DNA from: Leptospiraceae bacterium
GTDB taxonomy: Bacteria > Spirochaetota > Leptospiria > Leptospirales > Leptospiraceae
Direction of reading: 5' to 3'
Assembly (NCBI GenBank): GCA_016708435.1
Contig: JADJFV010000004.1
Coordinates: forward strand, 1-64,000
Length of the DNA stretch: 64,000 nucleotides
How positions within the stretch are numbered: position 1 is the stretch's first letter; each line of letters opens with the position of its first letter. The translations under genes and the position numbers were made by a program. A model generated the notes under the pieces. The model did no database searches and had not been told where the DNA came from. It worked only from the letters and a program-made list of their open reading frames with translations. Below are positions 9,967 through 20,755 of the stretch, piece after piece.

Positions 9967-10260
9967 TTTAACTCCTGCCTTTTTTCTATACATCAAACAC
10001 TAAAAATAAAAGCAAACTATCTACAATCAGAATTTTTCTTCCTTCTAAGTTATAAGGAATTTTTCAAGTTCCCCTCAGTTTTTAGAAAAAAGTTTGACAT
10101 TCATAGAAGCTAGCTTATTCCTATATATGCATAGGTAAATCATGGCTTCTAGATTTTTTACGCCTATGAGATACTAAGAAGTTGCCGCTTCTATTGCAAT
10201 GCAGAAGTTCAGTAAAATTTTCCATAAACTGTAATTTTACGAATAGGCGAACGAATTCCT
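9967..10260. promoter_or_regulatory. divergent intergenic region
   Basis: 294 bases between the divergently transcribed ABC/CPBP operon (minus) and the REC-PAS-HATPase gene (plus). It must contain both promoters. A perfect TTGACA lies at 10094-10099 on the plus strand, but no well-spaced -10 follows (a TATATA at 10121-10128 is too far), so it is only a candidate. No hairpin or coding sequence seen. Confidence 0.35.
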
Positions 10261-11685
10261 ATGATACCAGAAGAAATAGAAAACAAACAACTAGTTCATT
10301 CAAATAAGGAAGATGAATTTGCCATTTTTCGAAAAGAAATTAGCCCAGAGAATCCAATGACAGAAATTGAATCCATTCACACAATAAACTTAGAATTTAA
10401 TAAAGTAGAAAATTCTCCAGCCAAACCATTGATTCTAATCGTAGACGATGATGCAAATGTAAGAGAAGCTTTAAAAATTACACTTGGGAAAAAATACGAT
10501 TTAATACTTTGTGCCAATGGGAATGAAGCCATTGAAAAAGTAAACCTTCCTTTTTTTGCAGTGATTCTAGATATAAAAATGGAAGGCAAAAATGGATTTG
10601 AAACATTCATAGAAATAAAAAAGAAAAAACTTTATCTCCCTATCATCTTTCATTCTGCTTACCAGGATTTAAAAGACCCATATGAAATCATAAATGACTA
10701 TCGCCCCTTCGGCTATGTTGTAAAAGAAGGCGAGAGCAAAAAACTTTTAGATACAATCGAAAGTGCTGTCGATTATTTTTTCCAGATCAATCGAAATGCA
10801 ACTCTTGTAAAAGAATTGGAAAAATCGGAAAAACAATACAGAGACCTCGTTGAAAATTCTCTTGATATAATTTTTGCTTTAGATGAGCAAGGGAGGATAA
10901 TCTCTATTAACCATTCAGTTACGCAAATTCTAAGATACCCAATAGAAGAAATTCTAAACACAAGCATTGTAAATTTAGCCTATAAATCTAATTCCGCCAA
11001 CGGTGAAATTTTAGATGAGAAGTTGCAAGAGTTGAGTCTTTCGAATAACGTTATTTCGTTTAATTGTGATTTTGTTACAAAGTTTGGAGAGCCAAAAGAA
11101 ATGCATGTAAAACTAAAATATATTTTGCATGAAAATGGATTTCTTATCATTGGCACAGCATCGACTGTAGAAGAAGATATTTTACAACGCATCTGTGAAT
11201 CGGAAACACAAGTTTATAAACTCAGTAACTACCTGACTCATGTGGACATTGTTTCGCAAAGATTGGCTAGTTACGCCTCTAAGTATTGTGATCAAGAAAC
11301 TTTTATGAATTTAAAACTTTGCGTAAGAGAATTAATAATTAACGCAATGGAACATGGCAACTTAGGAATCACCTTTGAAGAAAAATCAGAATCTCTAATA
11401 AATGGAACTTATATTCAGATTCTAATGGATCGACAAAAAAGCCTCATAAACTCTAAGAAGCGGATAACAGTGGAATCCTCTTTAACACCAGAAAAAATGG
11501 AAGTAATCATTACCGATGAAGGGGATGGCTTCGACCACGAAAAAATGTTAGCACGATCTATGAATGATGACACAAATGGAATCCTTGGTCATGGTCGCGG
11601 TATCGCAATGTCAAAAATATTTCTAGACTCTATTGTTTACAACGAAAAAGGGAATTCAGTTCGCATAATCAAGAAATTCAAATAG
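10261..11685 (+). CDS. response regulator with PAS and RsbW-like HATPase domain
   Basis: 474 aa, cytoplasmic. After a 50-residue leader comes a receiver domain (about 56-172) with acidic D62/D63, phosphoacceptor D104 (VILDIKMEGKNG), S132 and K155. A PAS domain follows (about 190-300; YRDLVENSLDIIFALDEQG). The C-terminal part (about 340-474) is a HATPase_c_2 domain of the anti-sigma Ser/Thr kinase type: ELIINAMEHGN (N box), ITDEGDGFD (G1) and GHGRGIAMSK (G2). No dimerisation/phospho-His box is seen, so it probably acts as a phosphorylation-controlled switch kinase rather than a histidine kinase. It is followed by a giant kinase and a lone receiver, so a phosphorelay is likely. Confidence 0.88.
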   Translation: MIPEEIENKQLVHSNKEDEFAIFRKEISPENPMTEIESIHTINLEFNKVENSPAKPLILIVDDDANVREALKITLGKKYDLILCANGNEAIEKVNLPFFAVILDIKMEGKNGFETFIEIKKKKLYLPIIFHSAYQDLKDPYEIINDYRPFGYVVKEGESKKLLDTIESAVDYFFQINRNATLVKELEKSEKQYRDLVENSLDIIFALDEQGRIISINHSVTQILRYPIEEILNTSIVNLAYKSNSANGEILDEKLQELSLSNNVISFNCDFVTKFGEPKEMHVKLKYILHENGFLIIGTASTVEEDILQRICESETQVYKLSNYLTHVDIVSQRLASYASKYCDQETFMNLKLCVRELIINAMEHGNLGITFEEKSESLINGTYIQILMDRQKSLINSKKRITVESSLTPEKMEVIITDEGDGFDHEKMLARSMNDDTNGILGHGRGIAMSKIFLDSIVYNEKGNSVRIIKKFK

Positions 11686-11744
11686 ATTTAATCTTACTTA
11701 AAACTTAGAGATTATTGTTATTAACATTTCACATAGGAATAAAA

Positions 11745-11843
11745 ATGACTTCAAAAACACTGAATACTATTTATCCGACATTACCCCAAAATGTGACTCC
11801 CAATTCCATATCCATTCCAACTTCTCTCAATGACTCCAAATAG
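11745..11843 (+). CDS. possible 32-aa small ORF
   Basis: In the 180-base gap between the two signalling genes an ATG at 11745 follows ATAGGAATAAAA (AGGA at fair spacing) and opens 32 codons rich in Ser, Thr, Pro and Asn, ending TAG at 11843. No membrane segment or motif. It may be a leader peptide of the kinase gene, which starts 23 bases later, or chance. Confidence 0.25.
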   Translation: MTSKTLNTIYPTLPQNVTPNSISIPTSLNDSK

Positions 11844-11865
11844 TATCAGTATATAAAGGTATCCC

Positions 11866-14800
11866 ATGCATAAAATTTTAAATTATCAAATAGAAAAAGA
11901 AATCTATCATAGTGCAAATTCAACTCTTTATCTTGCAAAAAAAGAAGTCGTGGATAATGGCAACATTGGGCAAAAATTTGTTCTGAAACAACTCAGAAAA
12001 GAATTTCCTACTCCAGAAGAAATTGCTCGATTTAAAAGAGAATTTGAAATCACTCGTAGCCTACAGGAAGAAGGTATAATTAAAGTCTACGAACTCCTTA
12101 AATACCAAAATACCTACATCATTGTTTTGGAATATTTCGAAGGAGATTCGATTGCAAATTTTTTGAGTTCAAATACTTTTGCGGTTAACGAGGTTTTACC
12201 CATTGCAATTTCGATTGCCGAAAGTTTGGGAAATGTGCATAAGAATAAAATCATCCATAAAGATATCAATCCTTTCAACATTGTATGGAATCTGAAAACG
12301 GGAAAGGTAAAAATAATTGATTTCGGAATTTCTTCCGAACTTTCTCATGAAACAACCAGTTTACAGAATTTAAATGTATTAGAAGGCACTCTTAACTATA
12401 TGTCACCCGAACAAACAGGTCGCATGAATAGATCTGTTGACTACAGGACTGACTTATACTCATTAGGTGCTACTTTATATCACATGCTCACCGGACAAGT
12501 TCCGTTTATCGGTCATGATGCCATGGAGATAGTCCATAGCCATATCGCAAAAGATCCAACTCCTCCACATGAACTAAACAAAAAAATTCCAGAGATACTA
12601 TCAAAAATCATTTTGCGGCTAATGGCAAAGACAGCAGAAAAAAGATATCAGAGTGCTTCTGGTCTGGTTTATGATTTAAAATGGTGCCTGGAAAATATCG
12701 AATCCGTAGGGACAGGTCGCGAACTGTCCTTACGGATTGGTGCAAATGATATTTCCGATAAATTCGAAATTCCTCAAAAGCTCTACGGTCGAGAAAAAGA
12801 AGTAGAAACATTGATGAATGCCTTTGATAGAATAAAGAATAATACAAAGGAGATAATACTGATTAGTGGCTATTCTGGAATTGGAAAGTCATCTATCGTA
12901 AAAGAAATATATAAGCCCATTGTGCAAAAAAAGGGAATTTTTATCAATGGAAAGTTTGATCAATACAAAAGAAAAATTCCTTATGTATCACTCATTCAAG
13001 CTTTTCAAGAATTAGTAAAACAGATTTTAACGGAAAGCAAAGAGGAGTTAGCCGTTAGAAAAGAAACAATATTAAATGCATTGGGTCAAAATGCATCTGT
13101 CATTACAGACGTAATACCAGAAGTGGAATTAATTATAGGCAAACAACCATCTGCCCGTGTTCTATCTCCAGAAGAATCTAGAAACCGCTTCAATGTAATG
13201 TTTCGAAATTTTGTAAGGGTATTCGCTTCAGGGAAAAATCCTCTTGTGATTTTTTTAGATGATTTACATTGGACTGATTTACCAACTCTTCAATTATTAG
13301 AACTCATTATAACAGATACAGAAATTTTTAATCTTCTTATAGTAGGAGCTTATCGAGACAATGAAGTAGAACCAACTCATCCATTGCTTGCAACCTTAGA
13401 GGAAATTAAAAATAAAAAAGTAACGGTTAATACCATTACTCTCTCTCCTCTCAATTTAACCCATTGCAAACAAATTATATCCGAAACTCTATTAATCTCC
13501 GATGAAGAGTCAGCCCCATTAGCTAAATTATGCTTTGAAAAAACACAGGGAAACCCATTTTTCTTAAATCAATTCTTATCTACTTTGTATCAGGAAAAAT
13601 TTATTTCATTTGATCTAAGTAATAAAAAATGGAATTGGAATATTAAAGAAATTCAAAGCAAGCAGATAACGGATAACGTAGTAGATCTCATGGCAAATAG
13701 AATCAGGAAATTGCCAGACATTACTCAGAATGTTCTTCGTTTATCCGCTTGTATTGGAAATCAATTTGACTTAAGAACATTGGCAACTGTAAATGAAAAA
13801 TCACTTTCTCGCACTGCGGTAGAATTATGGGACGCGCTAAAAGAAGGATTCATTATTCCATTAACAGAAACCTATAAGTTAATTGGTCACAACTCAGATA
13901 ATGTAGAAATTGATTCAATCATTCCTCAATACCGCTTTCTACATGATAGGGTGCAACAAGCCGCATACTCTCTAATAGCCGAAGAAGAAAGAAAAAAAGT
14001 TCATTTAGGAGTAGGAAGGTTACTACTCATTAAAATGTCAGATGAGTTACAAGAAGAGAATCTATTTGACATCGTAAACCATTTGAATTTAGGAAAAGAT
14101 TTAATATCTGATAAAAATGAGAAAGAGAGGCTAATTGAATTAAACCTCTCGGTTGCAAAAAAAGCTAAGCTTTCTGCTGCATTTGAACCCGCATTCAGTT
14201 ATGCACAAAATGCAATCAGCTTATTAATCGAAGATTCCTGGGTGAGTCAATTTGACCTGACGAAAAAAGTTTATATGGAAGCTACTGAAACAGCTTATCT
14301 ATCCGGACATTTTGAAAGGATGGAAAATCTTTTAGAGACAATATTAGCAAAAGAAATTCCTTTAATAGACCAAGCCAAAATTTATGAAATAAAAATTCTA
14401 TCAGCGATCGCTCAGCATGATATGACATTGGCAATTAAAATCGCCTTGCAAATACTTAAAATTTTAGGTATTGAACTTTCTCAAAATCCGAGCCAGGAGA
14501 TAATAGGAAAAGGCTTGGGTGAGATTATGCAAGCGCTAGCGGCATATAAAATCAGCGACTTATTAGAATTACCCACAATGACTAATATTGAAAATATTGC
14601 AGCTATGCGAATTATGAAATTAATTTTTTCGTGTTGTTATCAAGTAGACCCGGGACTATTTCCAATCTTAGTCTTTACCATGCTTCAATTGTCATTGAAA
14701 TATGGTAATACTTCAACCTCTGCGATTGCGTATTCTTGCTATGGTCTAGTTCTTTGTGGGATTGTAGGTGATATAGATTCAGGGTATCAATTTGGACAAC

Positions 14801-17254
14801 TAGCTTTAAATTTAATTGATCGTTTTAAGGCAGAAGAGTATAAACCTTATACTGTTTACACAGTCAATGTTTTTGTTCGTCATTGGAAAGAACCGGGGGT
14901 AAATACAATTAAACCCCTACTAGAAGTAAACCAATTAGGAATGGTAGTCGGAGATTTTGAATTTGCAAGTCATGCTGGTTGGATGTATAATGCACATTCT
15001 TATTTTGCAGGTCATGAATTACCAAAAGTAATAAAGGAAACAATAAAATATAGGCTAGCCATCCGAGAAATAAAACAAGAATCAGCCTTTCGTTTTATTT
15101 CTATTTTTCTTCAATCATTACTCAATTTAGCAAACATAACCTTAGAGCCATGGAAATTAATTGGTGATGCATATGATGAAGATAAAATGTTACCGATTCA
15201 TGAAAAAGCAAATGACAATACCGGATTCTGCACCATCTACTTTCATAAACTTGTTTTAAGTTTTTTAATGGAAGAGTATGATACTGCTCTTAAGTTTTCT
15301 GAGTTGACAGAGAGATACTTAGCAGGTTTACCGGCTTCTCAATATATACCTCTATATTTTTTCTATGACTCTCTAACGCAAATTGCCAAGTATCCACAAG
15401 CAGAATCAAAAGAAGCAATTCTAGCTAAAGTAACATCGAACCAGACTAAGATAAAAGCATGGGCTGACCACTGTCCGTCAAACTGTCTGCACAAATTTTA
15501 TCTAGTAGAAGCAGAAAAATCCCGTATCCTAGGAGAAGATTTACGAGCAATCGAATATTATGATAAAGCTGCAAAGTTAGCTAAAGAAAATGAATTTTTA
15601 CAAGAAGAAGCTTTGGCTAATGAGCTTTATGCGCGATTCTGGTTACAAAAAGATAAAGAAGAATTTGGACAAATCCTTTTAAATAAAGCATACCATCTCT
15701 ATAGACTTTGGGGTGCAGGTAATAAAGTTAATCAGCTTGAAAATAAATATGGTCATTTGTTAGCAAAAAAGGTAAAAACAAATTTCAGCAAAATATTAAT
15801 AAAAGACTCAATTAACTCTACTCTTGATAGTTCATCAAATAACTTAGATTTGGTTTCAGTAATGAAAGCTTCTCAGTCCATTTCGCAAGAAATTGTTATT
15901 GAAGAACTTTTAAAAAACATGATGCATATCGTAATTGAAAATGCTGGAGCGCAAAATGGCTATTTGCTACAAGAAAAAAATGAGAACTGGGTCATAGAAG
16001 CAGAGGGAAAATCTGACCAAAAAAAAGTTACCGTATTGCAGTCTATGCCTGTTAGGTCAATCGAAACAGGTATATTAAAAGTGCCTCTCTCTATTATACA
16101 ATATGTGGCTCGAACAAGAGAGTCTGTAGTAATTGAAAATGCAACACAAGATAACAATTATATTTTGGATCCTTATTTCACGCATAACAATCCAAAGTCA
16201 GTATTGTCCTCACCAATTTTACATCATGGAAAAATTCTAGGCATTTTGTATTTGGAGAATAATGCAATAAGCGGTGTATTCACTAGAGAACGTTTAGAAG
16301 TATTACAGCTATTATCCTCTCAAGTTGCGATTTCCCTTGAAAATGCAACTCTCTACGCTAGCCTCGAAGATAAAGTTGCGCAAAGAACAAAACAATTAGA
16401 ACAAGCTCATGAGAAAATTCTTGTTCTAGAAAAAGAGACAACAGAGAAACAATTAGCCGGTGGGTTTGCTCACGAAATGAGAAATGCTCTTGTAGGTCCT
16501 AAATTAGTTATTCAACATGTATTAGGTCAAGATGGATCAGCGCCATTCGAAAGTTTGAGTTTAGCAAATAGTAGAAAGCTAAAAGAAATCTACCTACTCA
16601 TAAAAGATAAAATTTCAGAGGATACTTTAAATTCTGCGCTTAAAGAGATGAAAGTAATCTTTGAAAACGAAGAGCAAATGGAAAATAGCCTCAATATGAT
16701 TTACAAATCAATTTCCAAAGGCTTGTTAATTACACAGCAGATTATGGATTATGCAAAGGTTGGAAATGAGCAAGTAGGAAAAAGCGAGGTGGATATAAAT
16801 CATCTTCTTGAAAGTCTTGTGGAAGATTACGAGAAAAACTGGATTGAGCACAAAATAAATATTAGCCTCAATCTGCCAAATGAAAAAGTAATTTTGCAGG
16901 GGTTAGATTCGCATTTTGAATCGGTCTTTAAGAATCTTTTGCTAAATGCAAAGGATGCATTGATTGATAAGAATATTACAGATACACGGGAAAAGAGAAT
17001 AAATATCAAAGCAGAGAAAACAGGCTATAATTATATAGTAGAAGTAACAGATAACGGTATTGGAATTTCTCCCAGAACACATTGGAAGAATCTACGATGC
17101 ATTTTTTTCAACTAAACCAGATTCTGGAACTGGTCTTGGTTTAGGTGTAGTCAAAAAAATCGTCACTCTCTACAATGGAAAAATAGAAGTCTCATCGGAG
17201 CTAGGTAAGGGAACAACATTTACAGCAACTCTTCCAATAGGAGGTAAATTATGA
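11866..17254 (+). CDS. Ser/Thr kinase-AAA ATPase-GAF-histidine kinase (one-base frameshift)
   Basis: About 1795 aa if one base is removed. Ser/Thr kinase domain (about 6-275): catalytic loop IIHKDINPFN, DFG in IIDFGIS, and YMSPEQTGR. An AAA/NACHT-like ATPase follows (about 303-560) with Walker A GYSGIGKSS and Walker B LVIFLDDLHWTD. A long helical, TPR-like middle (about 700-1300) leads to a GAF domain (about 1335-1495; VLQLLSSQVAISLENA), then a HisKA-like region with FAHEMRNALVGPK and a HATPase (FESVFKNLLLNAKDAL, DNGIGIS, GTGLGLGVV). This is the trifunctional sensor-kinase architecture of spirochaetes and cyanobacteria. At 17071-17073 an extra C in a CCC run shifts the frame between GIGIS and PEHIGRIYDAFFSTKP, so the first frame stops at 17115. 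The C-terminus overlaps the receiver gene by four bases. Confidence 0.88.
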
Positions 17255-17685
17255 TTAGCCAGTTAGAAAGCATTTTTAATTCGATAGCTGATAGCAAAGG
17301 CGAAGATGTTTCAAACAAAAAACCGCTTCTTATCATTGATGACAACCAAGACGTGATTGATGCACTTACTGTTATATTAAAGAGAGAATACGAGTTATTA
17401 GTCTTCAAGTCATATGAAGAGACAATTGAAAAAAAATTTTCAAATATAAATGTTGCATTACTCGATATTAAAATTGCTTATCAAGATGGAATAGAAATTT
17501 TCTCTCTTTTAAAAACAAAATATCCACAAATGAAAATAATTTTCCATTCTGCCTACCCGGGCAATAATGAAAATGCAAAACGAGCTGAGTCGCTTCCACA
17601 TGACGGGTATCTAACGAAGGGTAATTATGGTATTATGGAACTCTTAGATACAATTAGGAAAACATTTTTAAAAACCACGGAATAA
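17251..17685 (+). CDS. single-domain response regulator
   Basis: 144 aa. A 25-residue leader, then one receiver domain: acidic pair D30/D31, phosphoacceptor D72 (ALLDIKIAYQDG), S100 in IIFHSAYPG, and K123. There is no output domain. It starts inside the stop of the giant histidine kinase gene (ATGA overlap), which makes it the likely phosphoacceptor of that kinase. Its IIFHSAY motif closely matches that of the receiver at the start of the cluster, suggesting the two receivers are related and may compete for, or relay, the same phosphate. Confidence 0.9.
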   Translation: MISQLESIFNSIADSKGEDVSNKKPLLIIDDNQDVIDALTVILKREYELLVFKSYEETIEKKFSNINVALLDIKIAYQDGIEIFSLLKTKYPQMKIIFHSAYPGNNENAKRAESLPHDGYLTKGNYGIMELLDTIRKTFLKTTE

Positions 17686-17821
17686 CTCCTGACTGGGAAG
17701 GGATCGAAGATTTAGGAAAAAAATAATCCAAAAAGGAAAACAAAAAGAACTTGAATTAAAACTTTCTTTTTATAGCGTGGTCTAATAGTTAAACATCGAA
17801 CTATCAAAGGAGATTAATCGT

Positions 17822-18442
17822 ATGAAAAAAATTTTAATATTATCCCTCGCACTTGGCTTAACCTATTGCGAAAAAGCACCAGAAGCACCTAAGGCAGAAG
17901 CTAAAGCAGCTGTTGAAGCACCTAAAGTTGAAGGAACTTCTGTTGGTCTTGATCTTACTAAATCAACAGTAAAATGGATTGGAACAAAACTAAAAGGCAA
18001 ACATAACGGAACCGTTAAAATAGCTGACGGAAATATTCTCGTAAAAGACAACAAAGTGGTTGGTGGAAAATTTTCTTTAGACATGACAAGCATTGATGAC
18101 GTTGATATGAAAGACGATGCTAAGATGAAAGCAAAATTAGAAGGTCATTTAAAAAGCGAAGACTTCTTTAACGTAGAAAAATTTCCAAAGGCTACTTTTG
18201 AAATCACTACTATTACCGAAGAAGGCGCTTCTGCAAATATAACCGGTAACCTCACAATCAAAGACATCACTAAGAGCGTAACGTTTCCTGCAAAAATTAC
18301 TTACGGTGCCGACAAAAAGCCAGTATCCGCTACAGCTAATTTTAACATTAACCGCCAACTCTGGAACATTACATACCCAGGTCAACCAGACAACCTTATC
18401 AAAGATGAGATCAATCTAGATCTTAATCTAATCGCACTTTAA
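17822..18442 (+). CDS. YceI-family lipoprotein
   Basis: 206 aa. The start ATG has AAGGAG nine bases upstream. The signal MKKILILSLALGLTYC ends in a lipobox, so the protein is a periplasmic or outer-membrane lipoprotein. An Ala/Pro/Lys-rich linker (EAPKAEAKAAVEAPK, 24-40) is followed by a YceI lipocalin-like beta-barrel (about 45-205): VKWIGTKLKGKHNGTVK, GGKFSLDMTSIDD, FFNVEKFPKATFEIT, and the final LNLNLIAL-like strand. YceI proteins bind isoprenoid or fatty-acid type ligands; the ligand here is unknown. It stands alone, with a hairpin terminator downstream. Confidence 0.9.
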   Translation: MKKILILSLALGLTYCEKAPEAPKAEAKAAVEAPKVEGTSVGLDLTKSTVKWIGTKLKGKHNGTVKIADGNILVKDNKVVGGKFSLDMTSIDDVDMKDDAKMKAKLEGHLKSEDFFNVEKFPKATFEITTITEEGASANITGNLTIKDITKSVTFPAKITYGADKKPVSATANFNINRQLWNITYPGQPDNLIKDEINLDLNLIAL

Positions 18443-18455
18443 TTCATTCTCGCTT

Positions 18456-18484
18456 AGTTCCACGGAGTTTATCTCTGTGGAACT
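18456..18484. terminator. hairpin between yceI-like gene and lpxD
   Basis: AGTTCCACGGAG, five-base loop TTTAT, CTCTGTGGAACT: a 12-bp stem with one G-T pair, 14 bases after one stop codon and 9 before the convergent lpxD stop. Suited as a shared bidirectional terminator; no long T-run. Confidence 0.65.
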
Positions 18485-18492
18485 TATCTATA

Positions 18493-19545
18493 TTAGTCCG
18501 TAGACTTAGCATTCATTCCCAATTTTTCTTCTATGTCTTTCACTTTTTTGACAAGTTTGTTTAGATTGAGAATATGCTTTACGTTCGCGCGGAATTTTTG
18601 AAATTCTATAAAGGTGAGATTCCAATCCCAACCTGCGTAGAGATCTTTTTTAGGCGGAGTATTTCGTAATCCAGAGCCTCCCGCAATCATGGTTCCCGAA
18701 GGAAGTGTGATATGATCGGCTACTGCACAGGATCCACTAATCTTACAGAAGTCTTCTACTACTGCACTTCCTGCAATTGCGGTGGCACCTGCGACTATTA
18801 CATGTTTGCCTATCTTAACGTTATGCGCAATTTGAACATCGTTGTCAATTTTAGTTCCGTCGCCAATCATCGTATCATCGATTCCACCTCTATCAATAGA
18901 AGAGTTAGAGCCTACACGAACATCATCCCCAATCAGAACACCTCCAATTTGAGGCACTCGATGTAAAATGCTTTTTACATCCACATAACGAAATCCGTCT
19001 CCTCCAATAGTAGTATTGCCGTAGGAGATAAAACGCTTTCCAATTCTAACATCACTGAACAAAACACAGTTTGGACCAATAGAAGAATCATCCCCAATTC
19101 TTACGTTATGCGCAATCTTTGCTCCATCTGCAATGCGACAATTGTTTCCTATAATAGTATTTTCTCCAATCGAAACAAAGTTACCAATGTCGGTATTTTC
19201 TCCTATTTGAGCTGATGGGTGGATAACGACAAATTGCCCTCTTTTACCGGTAGGCATAGAAGTAGGATAAAAAATGTTTAAGACATCTATGAGAGCCAAG
19301 TCTACATGTTTTACTGCAAGAACAGGCTGAGTAAATAAAGTCTCCCAACCATGTAGCGTAATAATGGCGTTTGCCTTAGATTGTTTTGCATCGTTTTGAT
19401 AAGATTTCTCACTAATATAGGTAATGGAATTGGGCTTATCTTGATAGAGTGTGACGACTGATTCTAGTTGGATTGTTTCTGGTTTGTCGGTGTTATAAAT
19501 TTTTGAATCAGGTAATAGTTTTTGCAAATCAAGTAGTGTAATCAT
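18493..19545 (-). CDS. lpxD: UDP-3-O-acylglucosamine N-acyltransferase
   Basis: 350 aa, usual LpxD length. The N-terminal uridine-binding domain (1-100) is followed by a left-handed beta-helix of hexapeptide repeats (about 105-300; IGENTDIGNFVSIGENTIIG). The signature TTIGGDGFRYV and the catalytic-histidine region VQIAHNVKIGKHVIVAG are present, then a helical C-terminus. The enzyme adds the N-linked 3-hydroxyacyl chain in lipid A synthesis in the cytoplasm. It stands apart from other lpx genes, convergent with the YceI gene and divergent from panB. LpxD paralogues are known in Leptospira; which one this is cannot be told. Confidence 0.95.
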   Translation of the reverse strand: MITLLDLQKLLPDSKIYNTDKPETIQLESVVTLYQDKPNSITYISEKSYQNDAKQSKANAIITLHGWETLFTQPVLAVKHVDLALIDVLNIFYPTSMPTGKRGQFVVIHPSAQIGENTDIGNFVSIGENTIIGNNCRIADGAKIAHNVRIGDDSSIGPNCVLFSDVRIGKRFISYGNTTIGGDGFRYVDVKSILHRVPQIGGVLIGDDVRVGSNSSIDRGGIDDTMIGDGTKIDNDVQIAHNVKIGKHVIVAGATAIAGSAVVEDFCKISGSCAVADHITLPSGTMIAGGSGLRNTPPKKDLYAGWDWNLTFIEFQKFRANVKHILNLNKLVKKVKDIEEKLGMNAKSTD

Positions 19546-19616
19546 AAATGCCTCTCTGGTTTATAATTTCAATCTGAATCTATTTTGGCAATTACTTTAA
19601 GGATTCTGTAGAAATG

Positions 19617-19643
19617 TTGCCACGGAGGCACAGAGACGCAGAG
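19617..19643 (+). repeat. dispersed CCACGGAG-type repeat, copy 1
   Basis: TTGCCACGGAGGCACAGAGA followed by CGCAGAG matches, with few changes, 37397-37424. Both lie in intergenic DNA. This family of short GC-richer repeats is scattered in many bacterial genomes; role unknown. Confidence 0.6.
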
Positions 19644-19740
19644 AATTGCTTTTTGTGGATACATTCTACTAGACTTTATAGAAGGGATAATGATTCTGTT
19701 GTAGAAGGTAGAATTATTTCTTCCTGGGAGAGGAGAGTTT

Positions 19741-20541
19741 ATGCAAACTATTATCAATCTATATAGAGAGAAATTTCAGAAGAAGGAAAAAATTTCTGTC
19801 GTTACATGCTATGATGCATCGTTCGCAAAAATTATTGCTGAAACAGAAATGGATTCCATCTTAATTGGTGATTCTCTCGGCATGGTATTTCAAGGGAATA
19901 ATAGCACTTTGCCGGTGACCTTAGAAGAAATGATTTATCACACCAAGGCAGTGAAGCGAGGTGCTCCAAATAAATTTATAATCTGTGATCTTCCTTTTTT
20001 AAGTTATCAAATCTCCGTTGAACAAGGAGTATCCGCCGGTGGTCTTGTAATTAAAGAAACAGGTTGCGATGCTATTAAGCTGGAAGGTGCAACGGATATT
20101 GCACTCCAATCCATTCGTCAATTAACAGAAATCGGAGTTCCTGTGATGGGGCATCTCGGCCTTACCCCCCAGAGCTATCAAGTTCTCGGCGGTTATAAAG
20201 TGCAAGGCAAAGATGAAAAGACTGCTGATAAGATTTTACAAGATGCTATCGCATTAGAGAAAGCGGGTGCATTTTCCATTGTATTAGAAATGCTTCCTGA
20301 ACCCCTCGGAGAAAAAATCACAAAAGCAATTTCTATTCCTACGATTGGAATTGGAGCCGGTAGGCACACAAGTGGACAGGTTTTAGTAATCAACGACTTA
20401 TTGGGAATAGCTGCTGACTTTAAGCCTAAATTCTTAAAGAGATTCGCTGATTTACACTCTATCGCAAAACAGGCATTAGCCTCCTACGATAGAGAAGTTA
20501 AGCAGGGAAGTTATCCGGCAGAAGAAAATGTGTTTAAATAA
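19741..20541 (+). CDS. panB: 3-methyl-2-oxobutanoate hydroxymethyltransferase
   Basis: 266 aa, normal PanB length. It makes ketopantoate from 2-oxoisovalerate and methylene-tetrahydrofolate, the first step of pantothenate/CoA synthesis. Family motifs are intact: VVTCYDASFAKI, ILIGDSLGMVFQGNNST (Mg-binding Asp), IKLEGA, PVMGHLGLTPQS, and IPTIGIGAGRHTSGQVLV. GAGAGG-like upstream sequence (GGGAGAGGAGAG, close to the ATG) serves as ribosome site. It stands alone; the next pantothenate enzyme, a PanE-like reductase, is encoded near 39-40 kb. Confidence 0.96.
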   Translation: MQTIINLYREKFQKKEKISVVTCYDASFAKIIAETEMDSILIGDSLGMVFQGNNSTLPVTLEEMIYHTKAVKRGAPNKFIICDLPFLSYQISVEQGVSAGGLVIKETGCDAIKLEGATDIALQSIRQLTEIGVPVMGHLGLTPQSYQVLGGYKVQGKDEKTADKILQDAIALEKAGAFSIVLEMLPEPLGEKITKAISIPTIGIGAGRHTSGQVLVINDLLGIAADFKPKFLKRFADLHSIAKQALASYDREVKQGSYPAEENVFK

Positions 20542-20748
20542 CTCACCTTACATTATCATTTCTTCACAAAAGAAATGATAATGTAAGGTGAGTGACCAGC
20601 GTGCCCAGCGCTGAAGGTGGGGTTTACACCTAACGGTGGGTTTGCTGCCGCAGGCTATTGATTTTATTGATCCATTACAATTATCTAGTATTCTCTGTTT
20701 CTAAAGAATTCACATCATTTTATTCTTTTGCGTAAGGTGAGTAATTTA
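20535..20748. mobile_element. 214-bp element with 17-bp inverted ends (MITE-like)
   Basis: The ends TAAATAACTCACCTTAC (20535-20551) and GTAAGGTGAGTAATTTA (20732-20748) are inverted copies matching at 16 of 17 bases. The left end runs into a perfect hairpin (20541-20593). The interior has a GC-rich piece at about 20600-20655 (CAGCGCTGAAGGTGGGGTTT...) unlike the flanks, then AT-rich DNA. No ORF. The left arm contains the panB stop codon. The core ACTCACCTTACGC also occurs at 42949-42961. A small non-autonomous element is the best guess. Confidence 0.45.
20541..20593. terminator. perfect 24-bp hairpin after panB
   Basis: ACTCACCTTACATTATCATT+TCTT, loop CACAA, then the exact complement. It begins on the last base of the panB stop codon, so it can end panB transcription; no T-run, so it may equally be part of the repeat element around it. 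Confidence 0.6.
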
Positions 20749-20755
20749 ACTAAAC

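Noticed and set aside
10094..10128. TTGACA ... TATATA as a strong promoter
   Set aside because: Spacing is over 20 bases; only kept as a weak candidate within the divergent region.
11866..12700. Catalytic loop HKDINPFN in place of HRDLKPEN as a sign of a pseudokinase
   Set aside because: The catalytic Asp and Asn are kept, and this variant is usual in the trifunctional kinase family.
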